NCBI RefSeq assembly: GCF_009861525.1
Contig: NZ_WVHL01000005.1
Location: 2,108,001 to 2,172,000, forward strand
Source of the DNA: Pseudomonas sp. LD120
GTDB lineage: Bacteria; Pseudomonadota; Gammaproteobacteria; Pseudomonadales; Pseudomonadaceae
Direction of reading: 5' to 3'
DNA length: 64,000 nt
Position 1 is the stretch's first letter; each line of letters opens with the position of its first letter. Positions 1 to 7,574 of this stretch are shown here, in pieces. Below the pieces are notes generated by a model. That model was not told where the DNA came from, made no database searches, and saw nothing but the letters and a program-made list of their open reading frames with translations. The position numbers and the translations under genes were made by a program.

Positions 1-392
1 AGGAGTTGCGTCAGCACAGTTGCATTTACCTGGGCGAAACCCCGAGCGATGCGCGCTGGAAGTTCACCCAGGGCAGCAAGGCGGTGACGGTCGGTGTGCG
101 CGGGCGCTACGCCGCCAACCATACGGGCGTGCGCCTGGATGCGGTAATGCAGCACCTGGGGATTGGCAGTCTGCCGTATTTCACGGCGCGTCATGCGCTG
201 GAGCAGGGCTTGATCGTGCAGGTGCTGCCGGAGTGGACCTTCCTGGCGTCCTACCACGGTGGCGCGTGGTTGCTGCACTCGCCAACCCGCTATCTGCCGC
301 CGAAGCTGCGGGTGTTTATCGACTACTTGGTGGAGTGCTTGGCCAAGGAGCCGACCCTTAATCGCCCGGGCAAAGTAGAGCGCACCCTGTAA
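1..392 (+). CDS. LysR-family transcriptional regulator, C-terminal part (partial)
   Basis: The open frame enters from the left edge and ends at a TAA at 390-392, so only the last ~130 codons are present. The protein has the look of the second half of a LysR substrate-binding domain, with a short 'VRGRYAANHTG' strand-turn, a helix 'YFTARHALEQGLIVQVLPEW', and the closing 'FIDYLVECLAKEP' helix typical of the LysR C-terminus. The DNA-binding domain would lie upstream of the window. The target genes cannot be told. The TTG at position 6 is not taken as the start, because the frame is open to the edge and the homology begins mid-domain. Confidence 0.8.
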   Translation, partial: ELRQHSCIYLGETPSDARWKFTQGSKAVTVGVRGRYAANHTGVRLDAVMQHLGIGSLPYFTARHALEQGLIVQVLPEWTFLASYHGGAWLLHSPTRYLPPKLRVFIDYLVECLAKEPTLNRPGKVERTL

Positions 393-486
393 GAATCGAT
401 GACCGGCGAATGAGGTCGTCGGACGGGGCGGCACGGGCTCGGGCTGCACCGCATCGGGCAGCGATATCTGGGGTGAAAACATGGAT

Positions 487-522
487 GAAAAAAGGCCCGC
501 CGGTCAAACCGTGCGGGCCTTG
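487..522 (-). terminator. Intrinsic terminator of the PA2817-family gene
   Basis: Read on the minus strand, the stem AAGGCCCGC pairs with GCGGGCCTT around a short loop and is followed by six T's. It lies about 20 bp beyond the stop codon at 542. Confidence 0.8.
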
Positions 523-541
523 GCGGCGTTGAGCGCCGTGA

Positions 542-949
542 TCAGTGCTTGCTGTCCTGGGCGGAGAGCGCCAGCAGCTGTTTTTCCTGGTTCCAGTCGA
601 AGGGCTCGTCGTTCTGCTCGGCTTCGAAGCGACGCTCCTCCAGGGCCTGGTACAGATCGATTTCTTCATCCGGCATGTAGTGCAGGCAGTCACCGGCGAA
701 GAACCACAGCAGATCGCGAGGCACCAAGTGGGCGATTTGTGGGTAGCGCTGCATGATTTGGCACAGCAAATCCTGGCCCAGGTACTGGCTTTCGATCGGG
801 TCGATGGGCAGCGATGCACGCAGCTCATCGAAGCGCTCCAGGAACAGCGCATGGCTTTCTTCGGGAACCTGCTCGGCTTCTCCCACGGCCACCAGGATGC
901 TGCGCAGGTGGTCCAGCAGGACGAGATGATCGGCGACGACATTGGACAT
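542..949 (-). CDS. PA2817-family protein of unknown function
   Basis: This is a 135-residue, acidic, helical protein without a signal peptide or membrane segment. I recognise it as the small conserved Pseudomonas protein next to the fadE-type dehydrogenase (PA2817 family in P. aeruginosa). The start ATG at 949 is preceded by GAGGA nine bases upstream, while an upstream in-frame ATG at 1009 lacks a site. A clear terminator follows. It contains a Trp/Phe-rich centre (DLLWFFAGDCLHYMPDEE) but no catalytic motif I can name. It is transcribed in the same direction as fadE, 86 bp downstream of it, so the two may be co-transcribed. Function unknown. Confidence 0.75.
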   Translation of the reverse strand: MSNVVADHLVLLDHLRSILVAVGEAEQVPEESHALFLERFDELRASLPIDPIESQYLGQDLLCQIMQRYPQIAHLVPRDLLWFFAGDCLHYMPDEEIDLYQALEERRFEAEQNDEPFDWNQEKQLLALSAQDSKH

Positions 950-1035
950 GACAGGGTCCTCAAGAGCAAAACGGGCGCGGGAGTATATAGCTCCCGTGCC
1001 CGGTTTCATAATCGACCTACCGCTCGGGCTCCGGT

Positions 1036-3483
1036 TTAGCGGATCTTGCCTTCGCTTAGGGTCAGTTCCTCTTTGGTGAAGTCATCCACGTCAATGACGC
1101 TGCGCCGCGCAGCTTCGGCTTCGTGCAGGGTCTGCGCTTCGCCGGCTTGCAGGACGCCAGCCTCGAGAGCTGCGTCGATCGCCGATGCGCCAGCTGCGGG
1201 TTTGACCTGGCCGCTTTTCAGCGCTTCGTGAAGCTTCTTGTGCAATGGATGGGCCGCGCTCAGCAGGTCGCAGGCATGTTGCAGTGCGCCCACGGGGTCG
1301 TCCGCCGATTGTGGGCGATAGCAGCCGGCGAGCACCGCCTCCAGCGCAGGATCCCCCTGTGCACGACCAATGATGGCTGCCACTTCGGCGTCCAATAGGT
1401 CGGACGGCCCGGTATGCCGGCGACTGAAGGGGAACACCAGCACCCGCAGCAGGCAACCGAAGGTCCGGCTGGGGAAGTTGCTGAGCAGCTCATCCAGGGC
1501 GCGTTCGGACTGGCCGAGGCTTTCCTCCATAGCCCAGCCCAGCAGCGGCCGCAGGTAGTCCGGGGAGTCCAGATCGTGATAGCGCTTGAGCGCCGCCGAA
1601 GCCAGGTACAGATGGCTGAGCACGTCGCCCAGGCGCGCGGACAGACGTTCGCGGCGTTTCAGTTCGCCGCCCAACAGCATCATCGACAAGTCGGCCAGCA
1701 GGGCGAAGGCCGCAGCTTGGCGATTGAGTGCGCGGAAATAGCCTTGACTGAGTTGGTCTCCCGGGGCTGGCTCAAAGCGGCCAAAGCCCAGGTTGAGGAC
1801 CAGCGTGCTGGCGGCGTTACTGACGGCAAAACCGATGTGCTTGAGCAGCAGGGCGTCGAATTCCTTCAGTGCCTGCTCAGGGTCTTCACGTCCCGCCAGG
1901 GCCATTTCCTTGAGGACGAAGGGATGGCAGCGGATGGCGCCCTGGCCGAAGATCATCAGGTTGCGCGAGAGGATGTTGGCGCCTTCCACGGTGATGAAGA
2001 TCGGCGCGCCTTGCCAGTTGCGGCCCAGGTAATTGTTGGGCCCCATGATGATGGCCTTGCCGCCATGCACGTCCATGGCGTGGCTGATGCACTCGCGTCC
2101 ACGCTCCGTGAGGTGGTACTTGAGGATCGCCGACAGCACTGAAGGTTTTTCCCCAAGGTCCACGGCGTTGGCGGTGAGCATGCGCGCACTGTCCATCAGC
2201 CAGGCGTTACCACCGATGCGGGCCAGGGCTTCCTGGATGCCTTCGAAGGCGGCGAGCGGCAGGTTGAACTGTTCCCGCACCTGGGCGTACTGACCGGTGA
2301 CCAGGCTGGTGAACTTGGCGGCGCCGGTGCCCACCGCTGGCAGGGAAATCGAGCGCCCCACCGACAGGCAGTTCATCAGCATCATCCAGCCCTTGCCAAG
2401 CATGTCCCGACCGCCGATGAGGTAGTCCAGGGGAATGAAGACGTCCTTGCCGGCGTTGGGGCCGTTCATGAAGGCGGCGCCCAGTGGCAGGTGGCGACGG
2501 CCGATCTCTACCCCGGGGGTGTCGGTGGGAATCAGGGCCAGGCTGATGCCCAGGTCTTCCTGGTCGCCCAACAGGTGGTCCGGGTCGTGGGCCTTGAAGG
2601 CCAGGCCAAGCAGAGTGGCCACGGGGCCCAGGGTGATGTAGCGCTTTTCCCAGTTCAGGCGCAGGCCGAGGACTTCCTCGCCTTGCCATTGGCCTTTGCA
2701 GATCACCCCGGTGTCGGGCATGGCGCCAGCATCGGAGCCAGCAAGGGGGCCGGTGAGGGCGAAGCAGGGAATGTCGTCGCCTCGGGCCAGGCGTGGCAGG
2801 TAATGATTACGCTGCTCATCGGTACCGTAATGCAGCAGCAGTTCCGCCGGACCCAGAGAGTTTGGCACCATGACCGTGGAGGCCAGATCGCCGCTGCGGG
2901 TGGCCAGTTTCATCGCGACCTGGGAGTGAGCGTAGGCAGAAAAACCCTTGCCGCCGTACTCCTTGGGAATGATCAGGGCAAAGAAGCCATGTTCCTTGAT
3001 GTGGGCCCAGGCTTCGGGCGGCAGGTCCATGTGCTGGCCGATCTGCCAGTCACTGACCATGGCGCAAAGCGCTTCGGTGGGGCCGTCGATGAAGGCTTGC
3101 TCTTCGTCGGTCAGTTGCGGCTTGGGATAGGCCAGCAGGGTGTTCCAGTCCGGACGCCCGCTGAACAGCTCGCCATCCCACCAGACGGTCCCCGCATCGA
3201 TGGCATCGCGTTCGGTTTGCGACATCGGCGGCAAGACCTTTTGAAACCAGGCAAATAACGGTGCGCTGAAGTATTTGCGTCGCAGGTCGGGCAGCAGAAA
3301 GGGGGCGGCAATCACCGCCAGTAGCACCCAGCCAATCAGCAACAACCAGCCGGGGGCATGGCTGAAAGCGCCCATGACCAGCAGGTAGACAGCGATCACG
3401 CCCAGAGTAGGCAAGGGGGCAGTGCGACGGTGCGCCAGATAGGCGATGCCAACCAGCAGAACCAGTATCCACAGCAACAGCAT
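1036..3483 (-). CDS. fadE: Acyl-CoA dehydrogenase FadE (membrane-anchored long form)
   Basis: An 815-residue protein, the length of E. coli FadE (814). It should catalyse the first, FAD-dependent step of fatty-acid beta-oxidation, passing electrons to ETF, whose genes also lie in this window at 49777-53671. Residues 1-65 hold two hydrophobic segments that probably anchor it to the inner membrane. The acyl-CoA dehydrogenase N-, middle and C-terminal domains follow (for example 'FALTGPLAGSDAGAMPDTG' and 'DVHGGKAIIMGPNNYLGR'), and then the long FadE-specific C-terminal extension. The start is set at the ATG 3483, with GGAGG eight bases upstream; a TTG two codons earlier is too close to that site. 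It corresponds to PA2815. Confidence 0.9.
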   Translation of the reverse strand: MLLLWILVLLVGIAYLAHRRTAPLPTLGVIAVYLLVMGAFSHAPGWLLLIGWVLLAVIAAPFLLPDLRRKYFSAPLFAWFQKVLPPMSQTERDAIDAGTVWWDGELFSGRPDWNTLLAYPKPQLTDEEQAFIDGPTEALCAMVSDWQIGQHMDLPPEAWAHIKEHGFFALIIPKEYGGKGFSAYAHSQVAMKLATRSGDLASTVMVPNSLGPAELLLHYGTDEQRNHYLPRLARGDDIPCFALTGPLAGSDAGAMPDTGVICKGQWQGEEVLGLRLNWEKRYITLGPVATLLGLAFKAHDPDHLLGDQEDLGISLALIPTDTPGVEIGRRHLPLGAAFMNGPNAGKDVFIPLDYLIGGRDMLGKGWMMLMNCLSVGRSISLPAVGTGAAKFTSLVTGQYAQVREQFNLPLAAFEGIQEALARIGGNAWLMDSARMLTANAVDLGEKPSVLSAILKYHLTERGRECISHAMDVHGGKAIIMGPNNYLGRNWQGAPIFITVEGANILSRNLMIFGQGAIRCHPFVLKEMALAGREDPEQALKEFDALLLKHIGFAVSNAASTLVLNLGFGRFEPAPGDQLSQGYFRALNRQAAAFALLADLSMMLLGGELKRRERLSARLGDVLSHLYLASAALKRYHDLDSPDYLRPLLGWAMEESLGQSERALDELLSNFPSRTFGCLLRVLVFPFSRRHTGPSDLLDAEVAAIIGRAQGDPALEAVLAGCYRPQSADDPVGALQHACDLLSAAHPLHKKLHEALKSGQVKPAAGASAIDAALEAGVLQAGEAQTLHEAEAARRSVIDVDDFTKEELTLSEGKIR

Positions 3484-3644
3484 ATTCAATCCTCCATGAA
3501 GCCAGGGGCCAGATAACCCTCAGAGCTTAGTCGGCCTGCGCCGAAGTGGGTGATCAGGACAGTGTGTGTAACGTCAGCCTTGGCCAGCGCACGAGGCGTT
3601 TCAACCCCGGCTCGGCTTGATTGAACGGGTCATGATCTTTGGCC

Positions 3645-3657
3645 GAAACGTCGTTAT
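3645..3657. promoter_or_regulatory. Degenerate PsrA-like box between fadE and the transglutaminase-like gene
   Basis: GAAAC-GTC-GTTAT resembles the PsrA consensus (G/C)AAAC-N2-4-GTTT(G/C), with one mismatch in the core GTTT. It lies in the divergent region, about 160 bp upstream of the fadE start. It is weak evidence alone and is noted because fadE-type genes are plausible PsrA targets. Confidence 0.25.
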
Positions 3658-3709
3658 CTCTGTGCCAGGCGCCTCGATAGACTCCAGGCCTCACTCGGAG
3701 GTTTTGCCC

Positions 3710-4369
3710 ATGCACGAGTACCTACGTCCCAGCCGCTTCATCGATAGTGACCACCCTGCGGTGGTGGAGTTCGCCGAATCTCATCGCGGTGCCAGCCGTG
3801 ATCCGTTGCAGCAAGCGGTAAGCCTCTATTACGCCGTGCGTGAAGCCGTGCGCTACAACCCTTACACCTTTAGCCGAGACCCGGAGACCCTGCGCGGCAG
3901 CCATGCCCTGGCCCGTGGTGAAAGCTATTGCGTGCCCAAGGCCACCTTGCTCGCCGGTTGCGCCCGGCATTGCGGGATTGCTGCACGCATTGGGCTGGCC
4001 GATGTGCGCAATCACTTGTCGACCCCGCGCTTGCTGGCGTTGCTGCGCAGCGATGTGTTCGCCATGCACGGTTATACCGAGTTCTATCTGCAAGGACGCT
4101 GGGTCAAGGCCACGCCGGCGTTCAATCAGCGCTTGTGTGAACTGTTCGATGTGGCGCCGCTGGATTTCGATGGCCGACAGGACAGTGTTTTTCATCCCTT
4201 CAACCGCAAGGGTGAGCAGTTGATGGAGTACCTGGTGGACCACGGCCAGTTTGCCGATGTCCCGCAAGCGTTTTTTTTCGCCCATCTGGAAAAGTGCTAT
4301 CCGCACCTGTTCAGCGCGTCGCAATCGTCATTGCTGGGGGACATGCACAGCGATTTGAGTGGTGACTGA
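3710..4369 (+). CDS. Transglutaminase-like cysteine protease-fold protein
   Basis: A 219-residue cytoplasmic protein. The core 'YAVREAVRYNPYTFSRDPE', followed by 'GESYCVPKATLLAGCARHCGIAARIGLADVRNH' (Cys nucleophile in the SYC motif), 'GYTEFYLQGRWVKATPAFN' (His/Asp region) and a C-terminal tail, matches the transglutaminase-like superfamily used by bacterial amidases and proteases. The substrate is unknown. The start at 3710 has GGAGG eight bases upstream; a frame extension to 3617 has no site. It is divergent from fadE and only 42 bp from the GST gene downstream, as PA2814 and PA2813 are in P. aeruginosa. Confidence 0.75.
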   Translation: MHEYLRPSRFIDSDHPAVVEFAESHRGASRDPLQQAVSLYYAVREAVRYNPYTFSRDPETLRGSHALARGESYCVPKATLLAGCARHCGIAARIGLADVRNHLSTPRLLALLRSDVFAMHGYTEFYLQGRWVKATPAFNQRLCELFDVAPLDFDGRQDSVFHPFNRKGEQLMEYLVDHGQFADVPQAFFFAHLEKCYPHLFSASQSSLLGDMHSDLSGD

Positions 4370-4411
4370 TCAGGCGTAGACTGCCCCGGCATTCATTACT
4401 GGGGGATGGTC

Positions 4412-5035
4412 ATGCTGAAGATCTGGGGGCGCAAGAACTCGTCGAATGTCAGGAAGGCACTCTGGTGCGCCGAGGAGTTGGGGCTGGTCTATGAATCCCT
4501 CGACGCCGGTGGTGCCTTCGGCGTGGTAGACACGCCAGCGTATCGGGCGTTGAACCCTAATGGACGCATCCCGCTGATTGAAGACCAAGGTTTCGTCCTC
4601 TGGGAGTCCAACACCATCGTGCGTTACCTCGCTGCCCGGTACGCCGCCGATACGCACTGGTATCCCGCCGATGTGCAGGTGCGGGCCAGTGCCGAGAAAT
4701 GGATGGATTGGACCACCTCAACCTTCGCCGAACCGTTTCGGCAGTTGTTTTGGGGCGTGTTGCGCACACCTGCGCAGCAGCAGGACTGGGAGCAGATCAA
4801 CGCTGCCAAGGCCATGTGCGCCGAGCTGTTGTCTCGGGTTGACCAGACACTGGCTGGGCAGCCTTACTTGTCGGGAGAGTCCATTGGTGTGGGCGATATC
4901 CCATTGGGCAGTTTCATTTACGCCTGGTTCGAGATGCCTATCGAGCGGCCATCGATGGTGCATTTGCATGCCTGGTACCAGCGGCTGCAGCAACGCCCGG
5001 CCTACCGTCAGGCGGTGATGACCGCGTTGACTTAA
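4412..5035 (+). CDS. Glutathione S-transferase family protein
   Basis: A 207-residue soluble enzyme. Residues 1-80 form a thioredoxin-like domain: 'KNSSNVRKALWCAEELGL' carries the Ser-rich glutathione-activating loop, and 'NPNGRIPLIED' contains the cis-proline; 'LWESNTIVRYLAARY' completes the glutathione site. An all-helical C-terminal domain follows. The ATG at 4412 is preferred over the ATG at 4406 because the G-rich Shine-Dalgarno (4401-4405) is six bases away from it. The substrate is not predictable. It sits between the transglutaminase-like gene and the ABC exporter, as PA2813 does. Confidence 0.85.
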   Translation: MLKIWGRKNSSNVRKALWCAEELGLVYESLDAGGAFGVVDTPAYRALNPNGRIPLIEDQGFVLWESNTIVRYLAARYAADTHWYPADVQVRASAEKWMDWTTSTFAEPFRQLFWGVLRTPAQQQDWEQINAAKAMCAELLSRVDQTLAGQPYLSGESIGVGDIPLGSFIYAWFEMPIERPSMVHLHAWYQRLQQRPAYRQAVMTALT

Positions 5036-5168
5036 TACCCACTATCAATACACGTGACTGTACTTGCGCGGTCGCGGCACGCAACATGGCGGGCGTCCGG
5101 TGTCGTTGTAATCGGCTCGGGCCGCCCTTATTTATAAAGTCTCCCCCTTCTTGGTGCATGAATCCGAT

Positions 5169-6101
5169 ATGAGTTCCGCTCTGTCCATCCGGCAGCTAAC
5201 CAAAACCTACGGCAACGGTTTCCAGGCCCTGAGTGGTATCGATCTGGATGTTGCCGAAGGCGATTTTTTCGCCCTGCTCGGCCCTAACGGGGCTGGTAAA
5301 TCCACGACCATCGGCATTCTCTCGACCCTGGTGAACAAGACCAGCGGCACCGTGAATGTCTTCGGCCACGACTTGGATCGTGAGCCCGCGGCGCTCAAGC
5401 GTTGCATCGGCGTGGTGCCGCAGGAATTCAATTTCAATCAGTTCGAGAAGACTTTCGACATCGTCGTGACCCAGGCGGGTTACTACGGCATTCCGGCGAA
5501 AATCGCCAAGGAACGGGCCGAGCAGTACCTGACCCAGCTCGGGTTATGGGATAAGCGTGACGTGCCGTCGCGCTCGCTGTCTGGCGGCATGAAGCGCCGG
5601 TTGATGATCGCCCGCGCGCTGGTTCATGAGCCGCGCCTGCTGATCCTCGATGAGCCGACGGCCGGGGTCGATATCGAACTGCGCCGCTCGATGTGGGCCT
5701 TCCTCACCGAGCTCAATCAGAAAGGCATCACCATCATCCTCACCACGCATTACCTGGAAGAGGCTGAGCAGTTGTGCCGCAACATCGGCATCATCGATCA
5801 CGGCACCATCGTTGAGAACACCAGCATGCGTCAGTTGCTCGGCCAACTGCATGTGGAGACCTTCCTCCTCGACCTGAAGAACGACCTGAAGGTGGCCCCG
5901 CAACTGGTCGGCTACCCGGCCCGCTTGGTGGACAGCCACACTCTGGAAGTCCAGGTAGACAAGACTGCGGGCATCACCGCGCTGTTTGCTCAACTGGCGC
6001 TGCAGAACATCGAGGTTTTGAGCCTGCGTAATAAAACCAATCGACTTGAGGAGTTGTTCGTGTCCCTGGTGGAGAAAAATCTGTCGAAGGTGGCGGTATG
6101 A
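5169..6101 (+). CDS. ABC-2 type exporter, ATP-binding protein (YadG-like)
   Basis: A 310-residue ATPase close in length to E. coli YadG (308). Walker A 'GPNGAGKST', signature 'LSGGMKRR', Walker B 'LLILDEPTAG' and the His loop 'TTHYLEEAE' are all present, and a ~75-residue C-terminal regulatory tail ends the protein. It energises the permease encoded next, whose ATG overlaps this stop by four bases. The start at 5169 has no good ribosome site; a TTG at 5151 and a GTG at 5154 in frame are alternatives. The transported substrate is unknown. It corresponds to PA2812. Confidence 0.88.
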   Translation: MSSALSIRQLTKTYGNGFQALSGIDLDVAEGDFFALLGPNGAGKSTTIGILSTLVNKTSGTVNVFGHDLDREPAALKRCIGVVPQEFNFNQFEKTFDIVVTQAGYYGIPAKIAKERAEQYLTQLGLWDKRDVPSRSLSGGMKRRLMIARALVHEPRLLILDEPTAGVDIELRRSMWAFLTELNQKGITIILTTHYLEEAEQLCRNIGIIDHGTIVENTSMRQLLGQLHVETFLLDLKNDLKVAPQLVGYPARLVDSHTLEVQVDKTAGITALFAQLALQNIEVLSLRNKTNRLEELFVSLVEKNLSKVAV

Positions 6102-6877
6102 GTTCGGAGTTGAAGCCCAACCTGGTGGCCCTCAACACCATCGTGTACCGCGAGATCCGGCGCTTCACTCGGATCTGGCCGCAGACTTTGCTGCCCCCAG
6201 CCATCACCATGGTTTTGTACTTCGTCATCTTCGGTAATCTGATCGGCCGGCAAATCGGTGATATGGGTGGTTTCACCTATATGGAGTACATCGTGCCGGG
6301 CTTGATCATGATGTCGGTGATCACCAACTCTTACGGCAATGTGGTGTCGAGCTTCTTCGGCAGCAAGTTCCAGCGCTCGATCGAAGAACTGATGGTGTCG
6401 CCGGTGTCGCCGCACACCATTCTCATCGGCTACACCCTGGGTGGGGTGCTGCGGGGACTGATGGTGGGGATCATCGTGACCCTGCTCTCGCTGTTCTTCA
6501 CCAAGCTGCAAGTGCATCACCTGGGCGTGACGGTGCTGGTGGTTGTGCTGACGGCAACGATCTTCTCGCTGCTGGGTTTCATTAATGCGGTATTTGCGCG
6601 CAATTTCGACGATATTTCGATCATTCCGACCTTCGTGCTGACACCCCTGACTTATTTGGGTGGGGTCTTCTACTCCATCAACCTGCTGCCGCCGTTCTGG
6701 CAGACCGTGTCCTTGGCCAACCCAGTGCTGCACATGGTCAACGCCTTCCGTTTCGGCATTCTCGGGGTCTCGGACATCAAGATCAGCGTGGCCATCACCT
6801 TCATGCTGGTGGCAACCGTGGTGCTGTACCTCGGCTGTGCACGGCTGTTGGTCAGCGGGCGCGGCATGCGTCAGTAA
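6098..6877 (+). CDS. ABC-2 type exporter, permease (YadH-like)
   Basis: A 259-residue inner-membrane protein with six predicted membrane segments (for example 'LLPPAITMVLYFVIFGNLIG', 'ILIGYTLGGVLRGLMVGII' and 'VLVVVLTATIFSLLGFINAV'). The ABC-2 family sequence 'ILTPLTYLGGVFYSINLLPPF'-like loop is present as 'LTPLTYLGGVFYSINLLPPF', and 'NPVLHMVNAFRFGILG' follows near the C-terminus. It overlaps the ATPase gene by four bases (ATGA) and should be translated with it. An intrinsic terminator follows directly. It corresponds to PA2811. Confidence 0.88.
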   Translation: MSSELKPNLVALNTIVYREIRRFTRIWPQTLLPPAITMVLYFVIFGNLIGRQIGDMGGFTYMEYIVPGLIMMSVITNSYGNVVSSFFGSKFQRSIEELMVSPVSPHTILIGYTLGGVLRGLMVGIIVTLLSLFFTKLQVHHLGVTVLVVVLTATIFSLLGFINAVFARNFDDISIIPTFVLTPLTYLGGVFYSINLLPPFWQTVSLANPVLHMVNAFRFGILGVSDIKISVAITFMLVATVVLYLGCARLLVSGRGMRQ

Positions 6878-6900
6878 GCCGCCGCAGCGCGTGATGAAAG

Positions 6901-6928
6901 CGGCCTCCAATCGGGAGGCCGTTTTTGT
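6901..6928 (+). terminator. Intrinsic terminator after the ABC exporter operon
   Basis: CGGCCTCC pairs with GGAGGCCG around a five-base loop and is followed by GTTTTTGTTT. It ends four bases before the stop codon of the convergent DUF2062 gene. Confidence 0.85.
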
Positions 6929-6931
6929 TTG

Positions 6932-7447
6932 TCAGTGGCGTTGTTGCTTGCGTCGATGCCACTGGCGACCGACCCACCAGCGCCAATAGAGCATGGTCAG
7001 GCAATAGGCCGCGGTTCCCAGCACTAGGCCAGCCACCACCGAGCCCAGGAGAAAAGGTTGCCACAGGGTTCCGAGCTCGCTGCTGATCCACTCCCAGGTC
7101 AGCGCCTCGGGCAGGCTGCGTGGTGGCACACTCATCAGCCAGGCGCCCAGTTTGTAGGTGCAGAAGAACACCGGCGGCATGGTGATCGGATTGGTCAGCC
7201 AAACCAGACTGACACTGATGGGCATGTTGGCCCGCAGCCTGATGGCCAGCACGGCGGCCAGGAGCATCTGCATCGGAATGGGAATGAAGGCGCTGAACAG
7301 GCCCACGGCCATGGCTCGGGCTACCGAGTGCCGATTGAGGTGCCAGAGGTTGGGGTCATGCAGCAGGGTGCCGAGAAAGCGTAAGGATTTGTGTTCCCGG
7401 ATTCTGTTTGGATCTGGCATGTAGCGTTTGAATAGGCGCCTGGGCAT
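6932..7447 (-). CDS. DUF2062 family membrane protein
   Basis: A 171-residue protein with the DUF2062 core: 'HSVARAMAVGLFSAFIPIPMQML' followed by 'WLTNPITMPPVFFCTYKLGAWL' (the NP-T-P motif), and a final hydrophobic helix 'LLGSVVAGLVLGTAAYCLTML' before a basic tail. This is an inner-membrane protein of unknown function found beside comEC in pseudomonads. The start ATG at 7447 has only a weak GAGAAG site. Longer in-frame extensions run over the upstream intergenic region and comEC and are not credible. It is divergent from comEC. Confidence 0.8.
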   Translation of the reverse strand: MPRRLFKRYMPDPNRIREHKSLRFLGTLLHDPNLWHLNRHSVARAMAVGLFSAFIPIPMQMLLAAVLAIRLRANMPISVSLVWLTNPITMPPVFFCTYKLGAWLMSVPPRSLPEALTWEWISSELGTLWQPFLLGSVVAGLVLGTAAYCLTMLYWRWWVGRQWHRRKQQRH

Positions 7448-7574
7448 AAGGCTTCTCGGTCGGGGCAGGCGGCGATTATGACCGTATTCTAGCCGGCAAG
7501 AATTCAGACATTGTGACAAATGATAAAGCCGCGCCTCGCATCCTCGACTAAGCCAAGAGTAGGGACTGCCAAGG

